This document shows positions 1-9,380 of a stretch of 64,000 bases of DNA, piece after piece. Within the stretch, counting starts at the first letter, position 1, and each line of letters begins with the position of its first letter. The stretch is from Calditrichia bacterium (GTDB taxonomy: Bacteria; Calditrichota; Calditrichia; Calditrichales; J004): assembly GCA_020635035.1 (NCBI GenBank), contig JACKAO010000008.1, forward strand, positions 1 through 64,000. The letters are read 5' to 3'. The position numbers and the translations under genes were made by a program. Under the pieces are notes generated by a model. It saw only the letters and a list, made by a program, of their open reading frames with translations. It made no database searches and was not told the DNA's origin.

Positions 1-287
1 GATCAAACTCTTCATTGTCATTTTTAACTTTTTTTCGCTTCTTTATGACAACAAGCTTTAATCTCAGGCCCGCATCAACTCCTCATTTCAATGAACAAAG
101 GGTTCGCAATTTACATACACCATTTTCTCTTTGCAAATCATTTATTTTATCTTCGGTGTATGTTTACGAGAGCATTTAATTTACCTACTCGTTTTCTCTT
201 TGGCAAATATATTTTTAATCTTTTTTGAAAAAAAATTACCCGAATTGAAACCATCAAATTCGGGCTTGATTTTAATCATAAATCTGA
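1..287. other. Intergenic region at window edge
   Basis: No convincing coding frame is visible on either strand. The stretch is AT-rich. It holds the lon terminator hairpin at 239-264 and a degenerate direct repeat (109-143 and 179-214, about 70 bp apart) sharing the core TTTTCTCTTT followed by GCAAAT. Nothing else could be assigned; the neighbouring gene to the left lies outside the window. Confidence 0.6.
229..264 (-). terminator. Intrinsic terminator of lon
   Basis: An 8-bp perfect stem (CCCGAATT at 239-246 pairing with AATTCGGG at 257-264) with a 10-nt loop is followed, reading the minus strand, by a run of eight T (complement of 229-236). It begins 24 bases past the lon stop codon, the expected position for Rho-independent termination. 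Confidence 0.8.
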
Positions 288-2621
288 CTATTTAAATGCC
301 AGATCAAAAAGATCGTTTACTTCTTTTACAAAATGAAATTTAATATCCACAATATTTGCTTTGGGTATTTCTTCAAGATCTTTCCTGTTTTTTTCAGGAA
401 GGATAATTTCCTTTATTCCTGCTCGTTTTGCAGCGAGTACTTTTTCTTTTATTCCACCTACTGGTAAAACTAAACCACGCAAGGTAATCTCTCCTGTCAT
501 TGCAAGATTATCTCTGATGGGCCTGTTTGAAAACAACGAATAAAGTGCACTAAACATTGTAATTCCGGCACTTGGACCATCTTTCGGAATTGCACCTGCA
601 GGTATATGGATATGGGTATCATATTTTTTATAAAAATCTTTTTCTATTTTATATGTGCTGGCATTTGTTCTTAAAAAACTCAGAGCGGCGCTTGCCGACT
701 CTTTCATCACATCACCAAGCTTTCCGGTTAAGGATAAATTACCTTTGCCTTCCATTTTGGTAGCCTCTATAAATAGAATATCACCTCCAACAGGCGTCCA
801 TGCTAAACCCGTTGCAACACCTGCCTGCGAAACGCGCTCTGCAATGTCGTAGTAAAACCTTTCAGCTCCCAGGTATTTTTCAACATGTTTTGGACTAATT
901 TTTTTAGACTTAACCGTCTTTTCAACAATTTCCTTTGCAACTCCGCGAATAACACTGGCTAATTCTCTTTCAAGATTACGTACACCGGCTTCTCGGGTAT
1001 ATTTGTTTATTACTGTCTTCACAGAGATTGGACTAAACTCAACTTGCTTTGATGATAATCCATGATTCTTAAGCTGCTTTGGTATCAAATATTTCTCAGC
1101 AATATTTGCTTTTTCTTCTTCAGTATAACTGTTAATCTCAATGATTTCCATCCTGTCTTTCAGTGCAGGTGGAATCGGGTCTATCAGATTTGCAGTTGCT
1201 ATAAACATTACTTTTGAAAGATCAAACGGTATCTCCAGATAATGGTCTGCAAAAGAAAAATTCTGCTCAGGGTCCAGCACTTCAAGTAAGGCTGAAGAAG
1301 GATCACCCCTGAAATCCATTCCCAGTTTGTCAATTTCATCAAGCATAATAACAGGATTATTTGATCCAAGTTTTTTAATCTCCTGGATAATACGTCCGGG
1401 CAAGGCACCAACATATGTTCTTCTATGTCCGCGAATTTCGGCTTCATCACGTACCCCACCTAAAGACAACCTGCTGAACTTCCTGTTTAATGCACGGGCA
1501 ATTGATCTTCCTAAACTTGTTTTCCCAACTCCAGGAGGTCCAACAAAGCATAAAATGGGACCTTTCATGTCAGATTTTAACTGCCGCACTGCGAGATATT
1601 CCAAAATGCGTTTTTTAACTTTGTCAAGCCCGTAATGGTCTTCATTAAGGATTTTTTCAGCTTGTGTAACATCCAGCCGATCTTTTGTACTTTTTTTCCA
1701 TGGCATATCCAGCAGCCAATCGATATAAGTCCTGGAAACAGTATACTCGCTTGCCATAGGAGACATTTTTGAAAGTCGGTTCAGCTCTTTATTAACAACT
1801 TCCCTGGCATGCTCAGGCATTTTTATTTTCGCAAGCTTTTCCCTAAGCTCTTCAATTTCAGAGCCTTCATCTTCATATTCTCCAAGCTCTTTTTTAATAG
1901 CCTTTAACTGTTCCCGCAAATAATATTGGCGCTGAGTCTTATTTAACTCACCCTGCACTTCATCCTGAATCTTGCTCCCTAACTCTAATATCTGAAGCTC
2001 CTTATTCAGAAGATAATTAATCCTTGACAACCTGTCTTTGACACTGAGTGTTTCAAGAATTTGTTCTTTTTCTGCAACGGTAAAATTGACTTGTGAAGCA
2101 ATAACATCAGATAATTTTGAAGGATCTTCGGTATTTAGCACCATTACTCTGTGCTCATTCGTAAGGTACGGAGTATGATCCACTATTTTTTGAAAAACAT
2201 TCTTTACATTATTAGACAGCGCATCAATTTCAAAACTGTCTTTTTGTTCCATCTCTTCATCTTCCTGCTGGTTAACAACAGCCTCGAAAAACGGATTTGA
2301 TCTGCTGAATTCAATCACTTTAAAACGATATAATCCCTGAACAATCAATTGCTCACTGCCATCAGGCATCTTAAATTTTTTCAAAATCATTGCCGCAGTG
2401 CCGAACTTAAACAGGTCTTCATAACCAGGCTCCTCAACTCTTCCATCCTGTTGAGAGATAAGCCCAATAACTTTTGTTTCTTCATCAAGACCTTTTAAAA
2501 GATTCAGAGACTTTTCCCGACCAACTGCTAAGGGTATTACCTGATGCGGAAAAACCACTGTGTTTCGCAATGGCATAATCGGAAGCACTTCAGAAACAGG
2601 TGTTGATACGATTTCACTCAC
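288..2621 (-). CDS. lon: ATP-dependent Lon protease
   Basis: Cytoplasmic AAA+ serine protease that degrades misfolded and regulatory proteins. The 777-residue product has the normal bacterial Lon length and order: N-terminal substrate domain (about 1-205), coiled-coil linker (205-300), AAA+ module with Walker A GPPGVGKT at 361-368 and Walker B VIMLDEID at 424-431, then the protease domain with the catalytic serine in DGPSAG (about Ser684) and the dyad lysine in GGIKEK (about Lys727). All key residues are present. The start is a GTG preceded by AGGAG nine bases upstream; the next in-frame ATG (residue 16) would cut into the N-domain. It is a single gene with its own terminator, divergent from the glucan phosphorylase. 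An upstream TTGGCA with TATCTT 16 bp later on the minus strand is a weak promoter candidate. Confidence 0.97.
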   Translation of the reverse strand: MSEIVSTPVSEVLPIMPLRNTVVFPHQVIPLAVGREKSLNLLKGLDEETKVIGLISQQDGRVEEPGYEDLFKFGTAAMILKKFKMPDGSEQLIVQGLYRFKVIEFSRSNPFFEAVVNQQEDEEMEQKDSFEIDALSNNVKNVFQKIVDHTPYLTNEHRVMVLNTEDPSKLSDVIASQVNFTVAEKEQILETLSVKDRLSRINYLLNKELQILELGSKIQDEVQGELNKTQRQYYLREQLKAIKKELGEYEDEGSEIEELREKLAKIKMPEHAREVVNKELNRLSKMSPMASEYTVSRTYIDWLLDMPWKKSTKDRLDVTQAEKILNEDHYGLDKVKKRILEYLAVRQLKSDMKGPILCFVGPPGVGKTSLGRSIARALNRKFSRLSLGGVRDEAEIRGHRRTYVGALPGRIIQEIKKLGSNNPVIMLDEIDKLGMDFRGDPSSALLEVLDPEQNFSFADHYLEIPFDLSKVMFIATANLIDPIPPALKDRMEIIEINSYTEEEKANIAEKYLIPKQLKNHGLSSKQVEFSPISVKTVINKYTREAGVRNLERELASVIRGVAKEIVEKTVKSKKISPKHVEKYLGAERFYYDIAERVSQAGVATGLAWTPVGGDILFIEATKMEGKGNLSLTGKLGDVMKESASAALSFLRTNASTYKIEKDFYKKYDTHIHIPAGAIPKDGPSAGITMFSALYSLFSNRPIRDNLAMTGEITLRGLVLPVGGIKEKVLAAKRAGIKEIILPEKNRKDLEEIPKANIVDIKFHFVKEVNDLFDLAFK

Positions 2622-2957
2622 TATATTATTCTCCTCTTTATTTTGAGAAAGATAGATATTTCAACTTTTATGCCAAAAGTCTAACTTTTTAATAAACAAC
2701 AAATTACAGTTCCTTATAACTGAATGGATATTAATAAGCAGTAATATTGTCAGACATAATTGGCATATTTTATAAAATAATAAGTAATCTTTAAAATTAA
2801 AAAGTTTAAACATTGGAGTAAATTTGTAAGGTGTAAATTTTTATTTTATTTTTCTCCTTTATTTTCGTGCTATTTTCCATTGCACTTGAAATAGTGATTT
2901 AATATTTTCGCCGCAACGTAACTCTAAAATGAGTGTTTTATTCTTGAAAGGAAAAAT
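2622..2957. other. Divergent intergenic region lon / glgP
   Basis: This 336-base AT-rich gap separates two divergently transcribed genes and must carry both promoters. For lon, TTGGCA and TATCTT with 16-bp spacing can be picked out on the minus strand about 40-70 bases before the start, but the match is modest. For the phosphorylase I see a good ribosome site (AAAGGA) but no convincing promoter. No ORF or stable hairpin was found. Confidence 0.5.
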
Positions 2958-5507
2958 ATGTCTTCAATGCTTAAACTGCCAGATTCGCTGAAAACACTGG
3001 AAGAACTGTCATACAATTTCTGGTTTAGCTGGAATCCTGATCTTCGTGATTTGTATCGCGAGATTGACGTTGAACTATGGAGAGCAAAAGAAAGAAACCC
3101 TGTAGCATTTTTAAAAAACGTGGATTACGAAAAGCTGGAATCAGCTGCCGCGAACAATGAGTTTGTTGGAAGATTACAAAGTATCCACCAACGTTTTAGA
3201 AAATATATGGATGCACCGAACACAATGTTCAGTGAAAATTATCCGAACCTTCAAAACCAACTAATTGCCTATTTTTCAGCAGAATATGGATTACATGAGT
3301 CCTTGCCAAATTACGCCGGTGGACTGGGAATACTTTCCGGGGATCATTGTAAAACAGCCAGTGATTTGGGGTTGCCTTTTGTTGCTGTAGGTTTGATGTA
3401 CAAGCATGCATACTTCAATCAGTTTATCAATGAAAAAGGTGAACAGCTGGAAGAATATAAGGAATTAGTACTGGAAGATCTCCCCATAACATTAGTTACT
3501 GATAAATCAGGAAAACCTGTCCTAACCAGCGTTCCTATTCTGGACCGGGAAGTATTTATAAAAATATGGAAGGTGGCCATTGGCCGGATCAATTTGTACC
3601 TGTTGGATACACATGTTGAACAAAATTCTGCTGAAGACAAAAATATAATTCATTCTTTGTACGGCGGAACACGTGATACACGTATTCAGCAGGAAATTAT
3701 TCTTGGAATCGGTGGACTAAGGGCTTTGAGAAAGATGGGGCTTAACCCATCCGTATATCACATGAATGAAGGCCATTCTGCATTTCTTGGGCTTGAACGC
3801 CTGTATGAGCTAATCAATGAAGGTATGGATTTTAAACCTGCTTTAGAATTTATCAGGAGCACATCCCTGTTCACCACTCACACACCTATTCCCGCAGGAA
3901 ATGAAGCGTTTGAATTTGAAATGATGAAACGCTATTTCAAAGATTTCTGGCCTGAGTTGGAAATGTCAGACGATTATTTTTTTGATCTTGGCCGAAATGT
4001 CAATATTCATCAGCATGAAAACTTCTCACTTACCATACTGGCTTTAAACCTATCATACATGGCAAATGGAGTAAGCAAACTGCATAGTGAAGTTTCTCAG
4101 CATATGTGGCAGAAAGTCTATCCCGGTGTACCTACTGCCGAAGTACCTATCGGCTATGTTACCAATGGAATACACACAGAATCTTGGTTACATCGTGAGA
4201 TGATAAAACTTTTTGATACATACATCGGAAAAGAATGGCGTGAACATATTCATGATGAGCCGTATTGGAACAAAATAGCCGATGTGCCTGATGAAATATT
4301 TTGGCAGGCAATGAATAATATGAAGAAAAACATGACTAACCACTTAAGACGGCGGTATAAACGGCAATTAGACAGATATAAAAGTAATGATCATGGCTTC
4401 CCTGCTGCGGATGAAATATTGGACGAAAATGCATTGACAATTGGTTTTGCCCGCCGATTTGCCCCATACAAAAGAGCATCTCTAATATTCAGTAATCGGG
4501 AACGCATCAAGCAAATTCTAAACAATGCTGATTTTCCTCTTCAGATTTTATTTTCAGGGAAGGCGCATCCTGCCAATGATGCCGGCAAAGAACTGATTCG
4601 TGAAATAAATGCAATCACCCATGAGAGCGGTTTTAAAGGAAAGGTTCTTTTTATTGAAGATTATGGCATCAACATAAGCAGATCGCTTGTTTCAGGTGTG
4701 GATGTCTGGCTGAATAATCCACGCCGTCCTCTTGAAGCCAGCGGTACCAGCGGTCAGAAAGTACCCATTAATGGCGGAATTAATTTTTCTGTGCTGGATG
4801 GTTGGTGGCCGGAAGGCTACAATGGCAGCAACGGCTGGACAATTGGGAAAGAAGTTGAATACCATGACCATCTGCAACAGGATAGTGATGATGCTGAGCA
4901 GATGTATAATGTGCTCGAGAACGAGATTATCCCATTGTTTTACGATCGTGATAAAGGCGGAATACCACATTCATGGATTAAAATGGCGAAAGAATCCCTG
5001 CGTTCCACCCTTACAAAATTCAGTACACATACCATGGTCTGGAACTATACAACACAATACTATGCACCCGGTATGCATCGTTCAATTAAATATACTGAAA
5101 ACGAATTTGCATCACTTCTTCGTTTCACACGCTGGATGAACCGCGTTAAACGTCACTGGAAGACGGTACACCTTAGTGTAAATGGTGGATATATCGGCGA
5201 AGACTTGCGTATTTTCAGTGCAGGAGAAACAAAAGAAATCAGCGTGATATTAACGCCCGGATCTCTTAAAACAAATGAAATCAGGGTGGAGCTGATACTT
5301 GAGCGTCAGGACGCGATAAAAGGACACCAGCATATGGAAATTTACCCTATGGGATTGATTGGCCAAACCGAAGACGGCCGATATGAGTTCCGCGCAAGGG
5401 TAAAGGCAAAACCGGACGGCTCTTACCGGTTTAATTGCAGGGTGTTTCCCATCCATCAGGATCTATTCGCGCAACATGAAACGCGACTTATAAAATGGCT
5501 TGATTAA
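2958..5507 (+). CDS. glgP: Alpha-glucan (glycogen/maltodextrin) phosphorylase
   Basis: PLP-dependent GT35 enzyme that releases glucose-1-phosphate from the ends of alpha-1,4-glucans; cytoplasmic carbon-store use. The 849 residues fit the distant GlgP subfamily (TIGR02094 type) rather than the E. coli-like enzymes: an N-terminal DUF3417-like segment (about 10-90, with the NFWFSWNPD motif) precedes the catalytic core, whose YGLHESLPNYAGGLGILSGD signature lies near residue 110. The PLP lysine is visible as Lys601 in GQKVPINGG, followed by the conserved NFSVLDGWW segment. The start ATG follows AAAGGA at a suitable distance. It is transcribed alone, divergent from lon, and ends at a clear terminator. 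No other glycogen genes are nearby, so the natural substrate (stored glycogen or imported maltodextrin) is not resolved by context. Confidence 0.95.
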   Translation: MSSMLKLPDSLKTLEELSYNFWFSWNPDLRDLYREIDVELWRAKERNPVAFLKNVDYEKLESAAANNEFVGRLQSIHQRFRKYMDAPNTMFSENYPNLQNQLIAYFSAEYGLHESLPNYAGGLGILSGDHCKTASDLGLPFVAVGLMYKHAYFNQFINEKGEQLEEYKELVLEDLPITLVTDKSGKPVLTSVPILDREVFIKIWKVAIGRINLYLLDTHVEQNSAEDKNIIHSLYGGTRDTRIQQEIILGIGGLRALRKMGLNPSVYHMNEGHSAFLGLERLYELINEGMDFKPALEFIRSTSLFTTHTPIPAGNEAFEFEMMKRYFKDFWPELEMSDDYFFDLGRNVNIHQHENFSLTILALNLSYMANGVSKLHSEVSQHMWQKVYPGVPTAEVPIGYVTNGIHTESWLHREMIKLFDTYIGKEWREHIHDEPYWNKIADVPDEIFWQAMNNMKKNMTNHLRRRYKRQLDRYKSNDHGFPAADEILDENALTIGFARRFAPYKRASLIFSNRERIKQILNNADFPLQILFSGKAHPANDAGKELIREINAITHESGFKGKVLFIEDYGINISRSLVSGVDVWLNNPRRPLEASGTSGQKVPINGGINFSVLDGWWPEGYNGSNGWTIGKEVEYHDHLQQDSDDAEQMYNVLENEIIPLFYDRDKGGIPHSWIKMAKESLRSTLTKFSTHTMVWNYTTQYYAPGMHRSIKYTENEFASLLRFTRWMNRVKRHWKTVHLSVNGGYIGEDLRIFSAGETKEISVILTPGSLKTNEIRVELILERQDAIKGHQHMEIYPMGLIGQTEDGRYEFRARVKAKPDGSYRFNCRVFPIHQDLFAQHETRLIKWLD

Positions 5508-5514
5508 CTATCAG

Positions 5515-5548
5515 AAGGCTGTCAGGTTTTAAATGGCAGCCTTTTTTT
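5515..5548 (+). terminator. Intrinsic terminator of glgP
   Basis: AAGGCTG (5515-5521) pairs with CAGCCTT (5537-5543) and the stem runs directly into a T tract (5542-5548). It begins 8 bases after the phosphorylase stop. The minus-strand ATPase gene ends at the same place, so the element separates two convergent units; only the plus orientation has the T run. Confidence 0.8.
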
Positions 5549-7061
5549 ATTTTGATTCAATCTTCAGATATATAACATTTTCTTCAGAAACCATATTGTC
5601 AAATATCTCTTCATTATGCGAGATTAATAAGATTGCCGCTCCCTGCTGCTGACGCAATTTTATCTTCCCGATCACCTTATGAACACTTTTCAGATCAAGT
5701 CCATTCAACGGTTCATCCATTATTAAAACATCCGTTTCCAGCAGCATACTTCTTAAGATATTCAATCGTTGTTTTTGGCCACCACTCAGGAATTTGATTT
5801 TTTTCTGCAAAAAGGTAGGATTAATTTTTTCATCAAAAAATGTTTGCAGCTGCGCCGTCAGTTGAGTCTGGTCCATCGGCTTTTTTAAAGGCAGTGAATT
5901 AAATGCTTCTATCACCGATGCATTTTGGTTTAACGATTCATCGGCATGCTGAAAAACCATTGAAACATACTGACCCCATATACTTTTTCGCCAGACTTCT
6001 TCGCCCGTATTTTGATCAGCATTTAAACTACCATAGCTAATCTGCATTTTTTCAGGTTTTACAAGGCCCATAATGATCTTGGCTATCGTTGTTTTGCCAA
6101 CTCCGCTTTGGGCTTTTAAATATACGAGATTGTTTTTGCGCAGCTCAAGATCCGTTCTCGAGAACTGTCCATCTTTTCCCTTTTTATAGAAAGCCAGATT
6201 GCGATCAAAAACTGATACCGGTGATTTTAATATCAGTACATTTTTATTATTATCATAAACCACAGACAATTTATCCTGGTTTTTCACCCAATCCAGGTAG
6301 GCTTTTTTTGAAAACAGATCTAATTTCAGCTTACCCTGAATGCGATTCAATTCTTTATACTCTATTGCTTTTTGCAGATCAGGATAGTGAGTTTCCATTT
6401 CACTGATAATGGAATAATCATGTGTTATGATAAGTGCCGAAAATGGTTTTTGTCTGTAACATTCTATCAGCAGCTGCAGAAACAGGTTTCTGAAACGATT
6501 ATCCAGGCTGCCGGTAGGCTCATCAAAAACAAAAAGGGCTGTTTTTGTCTGGCTTTTGTCGTCAATATATTTTTTTATTTTTTTGAAGGCCATTGCCAGT
6601 AAGATACGTTGCTTTTCTCCGCCACTGGGCCGATATGGTTTTGGGAATACCTGTAGCAATTTCTCAAGGAACACCTGATCACCACCATCCCAGAGAAATT
6701 TAATAATGGCCTGTTCATCTTTTTTATTTATGTTTTTAAGACTTCCTTCATTCAATTGAACTGCGAGTTTGCGTAGCGGATTCAAATGAGAAGACGGCTC
6801 CTGGAAAACAAAAAAACCTGTGTCTTTTTGTTCTGTGACTAAGTCTTTTTTTAAATATTCAGGATAATCGAATTCGTTGATCTTAATTTTTAGATCATCA
6901 CCATCTAATAAGCCGTAAAATGCTTTACTGATTATTGATTTACCTATGCCGGATTCGCCGAACAGAAAAGTTATTTTATTAGGTGAAATTTCAAAACCAT
7001 CTATATCAACAAGTTTTCTTTTACCGGCATTTATCTTAATATCAAAATGGAAAGCACTCAT
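5547..7061 (-). CDS. Fused double-ATPase subunit of an oligopeptide-type ABC transporter
   Basis: Two nucleotide-binding domains in one 504-residue chain, like DppD and DppF joined end to end. Domain 1: Walker A GESGIGKS (35-42), signature PSGGEKQR (145-152), Walker B ALFVFDEP (175-182). Domain 2: Walker A AQSGVGKT (317-324), Q-loop near 371, signature LSGGQKQR (425-432), Walker B VLIMDEP (445-451). All catalytic motifs are intact in both halves, so both sites should hydrolyse ATP. The gene overlaps the permease gene upstream by 4 bp, implying coupled translation. The domain style (SHLNPL after the first Q-loop, two SGGxxQR signatures) is that of peptide/nickel importers. The likely binding protein and partner permease are encoded 6.6 kb away at 14.6-18.4 kb, on the far side of a sulfur-respiration cluster. 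The transported substrate cannot be read from sequence. Confidence 0.88.
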   Translation of the reverse strand: MSAFHFDIKINAGKRKLVDIDGFEISPNKITFLFGESGIGKSIISKAFYGLLDGDDLKIKINEFDYPEYLKKDLVTEQKDTGFFVFQEPSSHLNPLRKLAVQLNEGSLKNINKKDEQAIIKFLWDGGDQVFLEKLLQVFPKPYRPSGGEKQRILLAMAFKKIKKYIDDKSQTKTALFVFDEPTGSLDNRFRNLFLQLLIECYRQKPFSALIITHDYSIISEMETHYPDLQKAIEYKELNRIQGKLKLDLFSKKAYLDWVKNQDKLSVVYDNNKNVLILKSPVSVFDRNLAFYKKGKDGQFSRTDLELRKNNLVYLKAQSGVGKTTIAKIIMGLVKPEKMQISYGSLNADQNTGEEVWRKSIWGQYVSMVFQHADESLNQNASVIEAFNSLPLKKPMDQTQLTAQLQTFFDEKINPTFLQKKIKFLSGGQKQRLNILRSMLLETDVLIMDEPLNGLDLKSVHKVIGKIKLRQQQGAAILLISHNEEIFDNMVSEENVIYLKIESK

Positions 7062-7954
7062 ATATGATATCTCCGGGCAAAACCATCCGATATTTTAAAA
7101 ATACACAGCAGCGAAAAAACAATCACAAAAGCAACGCTGACACCCTGCAAATGTGTAAAGAACAAATTTGGTAAATACAAGGGGTCTGTTAAAGTTGTTC
7201 CTATGGCTAAAATATCTTGTTTACTGTCTATTTGGGCGAGCATGCTTCCAAGTGTAGCCGGCAGATTTACAGAGCTTACATCTGTTGACAATCCAACTGA
7301 TATTATAAAATCCACACTGCAAATTAAAAATATAGTCATCCCGAATACAGAGATCATTTTGTTAAATATGTGTATCCAGCTATTCTTAAAAAGTATATCA
7401 AAATTAATAATTCTAAATTCAGGTATACCACATACGCGCATAGCATTATAAAAATCTGTTTTCTGATAGTGGCTGATTCTTTCGATCATCAGATCATTTA
7501 TTTCAAGAAAAACAAACAGGCTGATGACAAGGCTGATTAGTAATATGACACTAAATGATCCAAGATTGCTTTCTTCAAGAATGCGGGTTATAAATACATA
7601 ACCAAACAATATGCCCAAAATCTGCGGAATTGAACGGAATAAATTCAACATCAGATCAAACGGAAAATTTAGCCAGCCTTTTAAACGCCACTGACTGTAG
7701 TGACTTGCCATTGCTGAGAGCCAGCCTAAAAACAGCGAGATAAAAATGACCAGGAAACCAATCAGAAACGTATTAAAAAAAGCAGAAATAAACTTAGTGA
7801 GTGCCGGACCATTCAGAAACATAAGATCCCAGATCCAGAGCAGCAAGAGTCCGCTAAACCAGATAACCGCCCATAACTTATCTTTTTGTTCATAAATAAG
7901 CCTGGACGCGGATCTTATTTTTTCAAGGTTGTTGTTTAAACTGGCAAGATTCAT
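7058..7954 (-). CDS. OppC/DppC-like ABC transporter permease
   Basis: 298-residue inner-membrane protein with about six hydrophobic segments. A cytoplasmic N-terminus leads into the first membrane segment near residues 30-50, as in OppC-type permeases. The EAA-loop equivalent is YNAMRVCGIPEFRIINFDIL (about 165-190), the helix that docks on the ATPase, followed by the segment corresponding to the conserved SLSFLGLG region. It overlaps the ATPase gene by 4 bp. No Shine-Dalgarno site is visible before the ATG, and the gene follows a terminator hairpin belonging to the preceding unit, so it must have its own promoter or depend on read-through. Its natural partner is the OppB-like permease at 14557-15681. 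Confidence 0.82.
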   Translation of the reverse strand: MNLASLNNNLEKIRSASRLIYEQKDKLWAVIWFSGLLLLWIWDLMFLNGPALTKFISAFFNTFLIGFLVIFISLFLGWLSAMASHYSQWRLKGWLNFPFDLMLNLFRSIPQILGILFGYVFITRILEESNLGSFSVILLISLVISLFVFLEINDLMIERISHYQKTDFYNAMRVCGIPEFRIINFDILFKNSWIHIFNKMISVFGMTIFLICSVDFIISVGLSTDVSSVNLPATLGSMLAQIDSKQDILAIGTTLTDPLYLPNLFFTHLQGVSVAFVIVFSLLCIFKISDGFARRYHI

Positions 7955-8049
7955 TTGTGCGCAATCTAAAAAATAAGCCGTTTAGGATTCAATTAAATAA
8001 TACAGGTGTTTGAGACTAAAGAAGTATATACTTTAATGCAAGATGTTCG

Positions 8050-8061
8050 TTCCTGCAGGAA
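8050..8061. promoter_or_regulatory. 12-bp perfect palindrome in the OppC leader
   Basis: TTCCTGCAGGAA reads identically on both strands and lies about 100 bases upstream of the OppC-like permease start, between that gene and the terminator of the sulfur cluster. It could be an operator for the transporter half-operon. There is no second copy in the neighbouring leaders to support this, so it remains a candidate. Confidence 0.25.
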
Positions 8062-8085
8062 GGAAAATTTAAATAGTTTATGATG

Positions 8086-8128
8086 AAAACTGCCGGTAAG
8101 TAAATGTTATATTCACAAACCGGCAGTT
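8086..8128 (-). terminator. Terminator-like hairpin after the rhodanese gene
   Basis: AACTGCCGGT (8088-8097) pairs perfectly with ACCGGCAGTT (8119-8128), giving a 10-bp stem with a 21-nt loop, 11 bases past the rhodanese stop. The T run on the minus strand is short (four), so termination may be partial and could allow some read-through into the OppC-like gene. Confidence 0.6.
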
Positions 8129-8138
8129 AAATTTTAAG

Positions 8139-8765
8139 TTAACAGCCTTCGTCGCCTTTTTTGCGGGCAGGCCGTTTTCTGATTACAGCTTTTGGAACAG
8201 ATGTTTCAACTTCCGTGTTTTGAACAATACTCTCTGTACCCATCATAACAGGGCCGGCGGATTTTCTGAACTGGTAAGTAAAAAATTCATCATCTGCAGC
8301 GATATCAGCCGGTTTTTCAGGATTTGTGAAAACACCAACCCAGTAGTTCATTCCACCATGTAATACATACGTTTCATTATATCCTTTAGAGCGCATTAAT
8401 AACCATGCTTGCCCGGCTTTGGTATTGCCATTACTGACAAGTATTTTCATATAGGATGGAATGATCAGTTCATTTCCTTTATTATTAAAAAGTTCATCCA
8501 GTGGAATATTAACGGATCCGGGAATGTGGTATTTCTGATAATCTTCTTTCGGGCGTATATCAATAACCTGGAATCCGGGCTCTTTATCAATAATCATATG
8601 AGCAAGCTGATCTGCCTGAACATAGTTGCTTTTGTTATTTAGCTGATGGACTAATTCTTCTTCGCTGAAAGGTTTTACAGCTACCTGGTCAACTGGAGCA
8701 AATGAAAGGATAACAGCCAGCAGCAGAAGAGTGGCAAATCCGAGCATTTTTGATGAAAGTTTCAT
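8139..8765 (-). CDS. Exported rhodanese-like protein lacking the catalytic cysteine
   Basis: 208-residue protein starting at MKLSSK; GAAAGGAGAG precedes the ATG, and the start overlaps the upstream transporter stop as TGATG. A longer 220-codon reading exists but has no ribosome site. A signal peptide (about 1-25) places it in the periplasm. The rhodanese fold is recognisable from IDIRPKEDYQKYHIPGSVNI (about residues 63-82) and YVLHGGMNYW near 130. The active-site loop, normally CxxGxR(S/T), reads VSNGNTKAG: the sulfur-carrying cysteine is replaced by serine (codon 8433-8435), so classical sulfurtransferase activity is not expected. It is the last gene of the molybdopterin/NrfD/YeeE unit and may bind or present a sulfur species or be structural. 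The C-terminus is basic and ends in Cys. Confidence 0.82.
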   Translation of the reverse strand: MKLSSKMLGFATLLLLAVILSFAPVDQVAVKPFSEEELVHQLNNKSNYVQADQLAHMIIDKEPGFQVIDIRPKEDYQKYHIPGSVNIPLDELFNNKGNELIIPSYMKILVSNGNTKAGQAWLLMRSKGYNETYVLHGGMNYWVGVFTNPEKPADIAADDEFFTYQFRKSAGPVMMGTESIVQNTEVETSVPKAVIRKRPARKKGDEGC

Positions 8766-9355
8766 CAGGCACTCTCCTTTCTGAACTTTCGTTCCAGCCA
8801 TTCGCCGCCAAGAAACATACCAATCGCCATTACAACTGCCAATAGAACAACTATTCCGGTTGACAAATCAAATAATTCCGGCAGACGCATACTGCCCATA
8901 TTTCCTGCAACGAAAAGATCATCTATCCATGGGAACATTTCGCCGAATACAAACATGCCAAATAATGCTCCTGCAAGATAAACAAAGGCATCAATACGAC
9001 CTGTTGCTGCTCCAACAACCGACGTTCCGGGACAATATCCGCCAATCGCAAAACCTACACCAAGAATTAATCCGCCTGTTATCTGTGCCCATAAATAGGT
9101 TGGATTAATATAAACTTTTGAAATATCTATCCAGCCAAAAAGAGTAAAATAGGTTAGTCCCAGCATGGCAACAATTATTGCCGTAAACATCACTTTTAAC
9201 ACTGTCATATCTTCAAAATAAAATTGCAGCGCCAGTTTACGGCTGGAACCAAACCCGGCCCGCTCAAGCCAGAATCCAAAACTGATACCAAGGATTAATG
9301 CAACCAGAAAACCTGTTTGCTCTCCAAAAAATCCAAACTTAAAAAAGGGTGCCAT
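8765..9355 (-). CDS. YeeE/YedE-family sulfur-compound transporter, subunit 1
   Basis: 196-residue membrane protein of the YeeE/YedE (TsuA-related) family, whose members pass thiosulfate or related sulfur species through conserved cysteines. About five to six hydrophobic segments are visible. The diagnostic GFAIGGYCPGTSVVG motif lies around residues 102-116, with its cysteine intact; an ERAGFG motif follows the first segment. It is paired with a second, shorter YeeE-like gene 25 bp upstream, and its stop overlaps the rhodanese start. This two-subunit arrangement resembles PmpA/PmpB-like pairs. Inferred job: moving a sulfur compound for, or produced by, the adjacent oxidoreductase. Confidence 0.85.
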   Translation of the reverse strand: MAPFFKFGFFGEQTGFLVALILGISFGFWLERAGFGSSRKLALQFYFEDMTVLKVMFTAIIVAMLGLTYFTLFGWIDISKVYINPTYLWAQITGGLILGVGFAIGGYCPGTSVVGAATGRIDAFVYLAGALFGMFVFGEMFPWIDDLFVAGNMGSMRLPELFDLSTGIVVLLAVVMAIGMFLGGEWLERKFRKESA

Positions 9356-9380
9356 TTTTCAGTTCTCCATTAAGTATAAT

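Noticed and set aside
4732..5139. 135-codon plus-strand frame inside the phosphorylase gene
   Set aside because: Out-of-frame shadow of the conserved PLP region of glgP.
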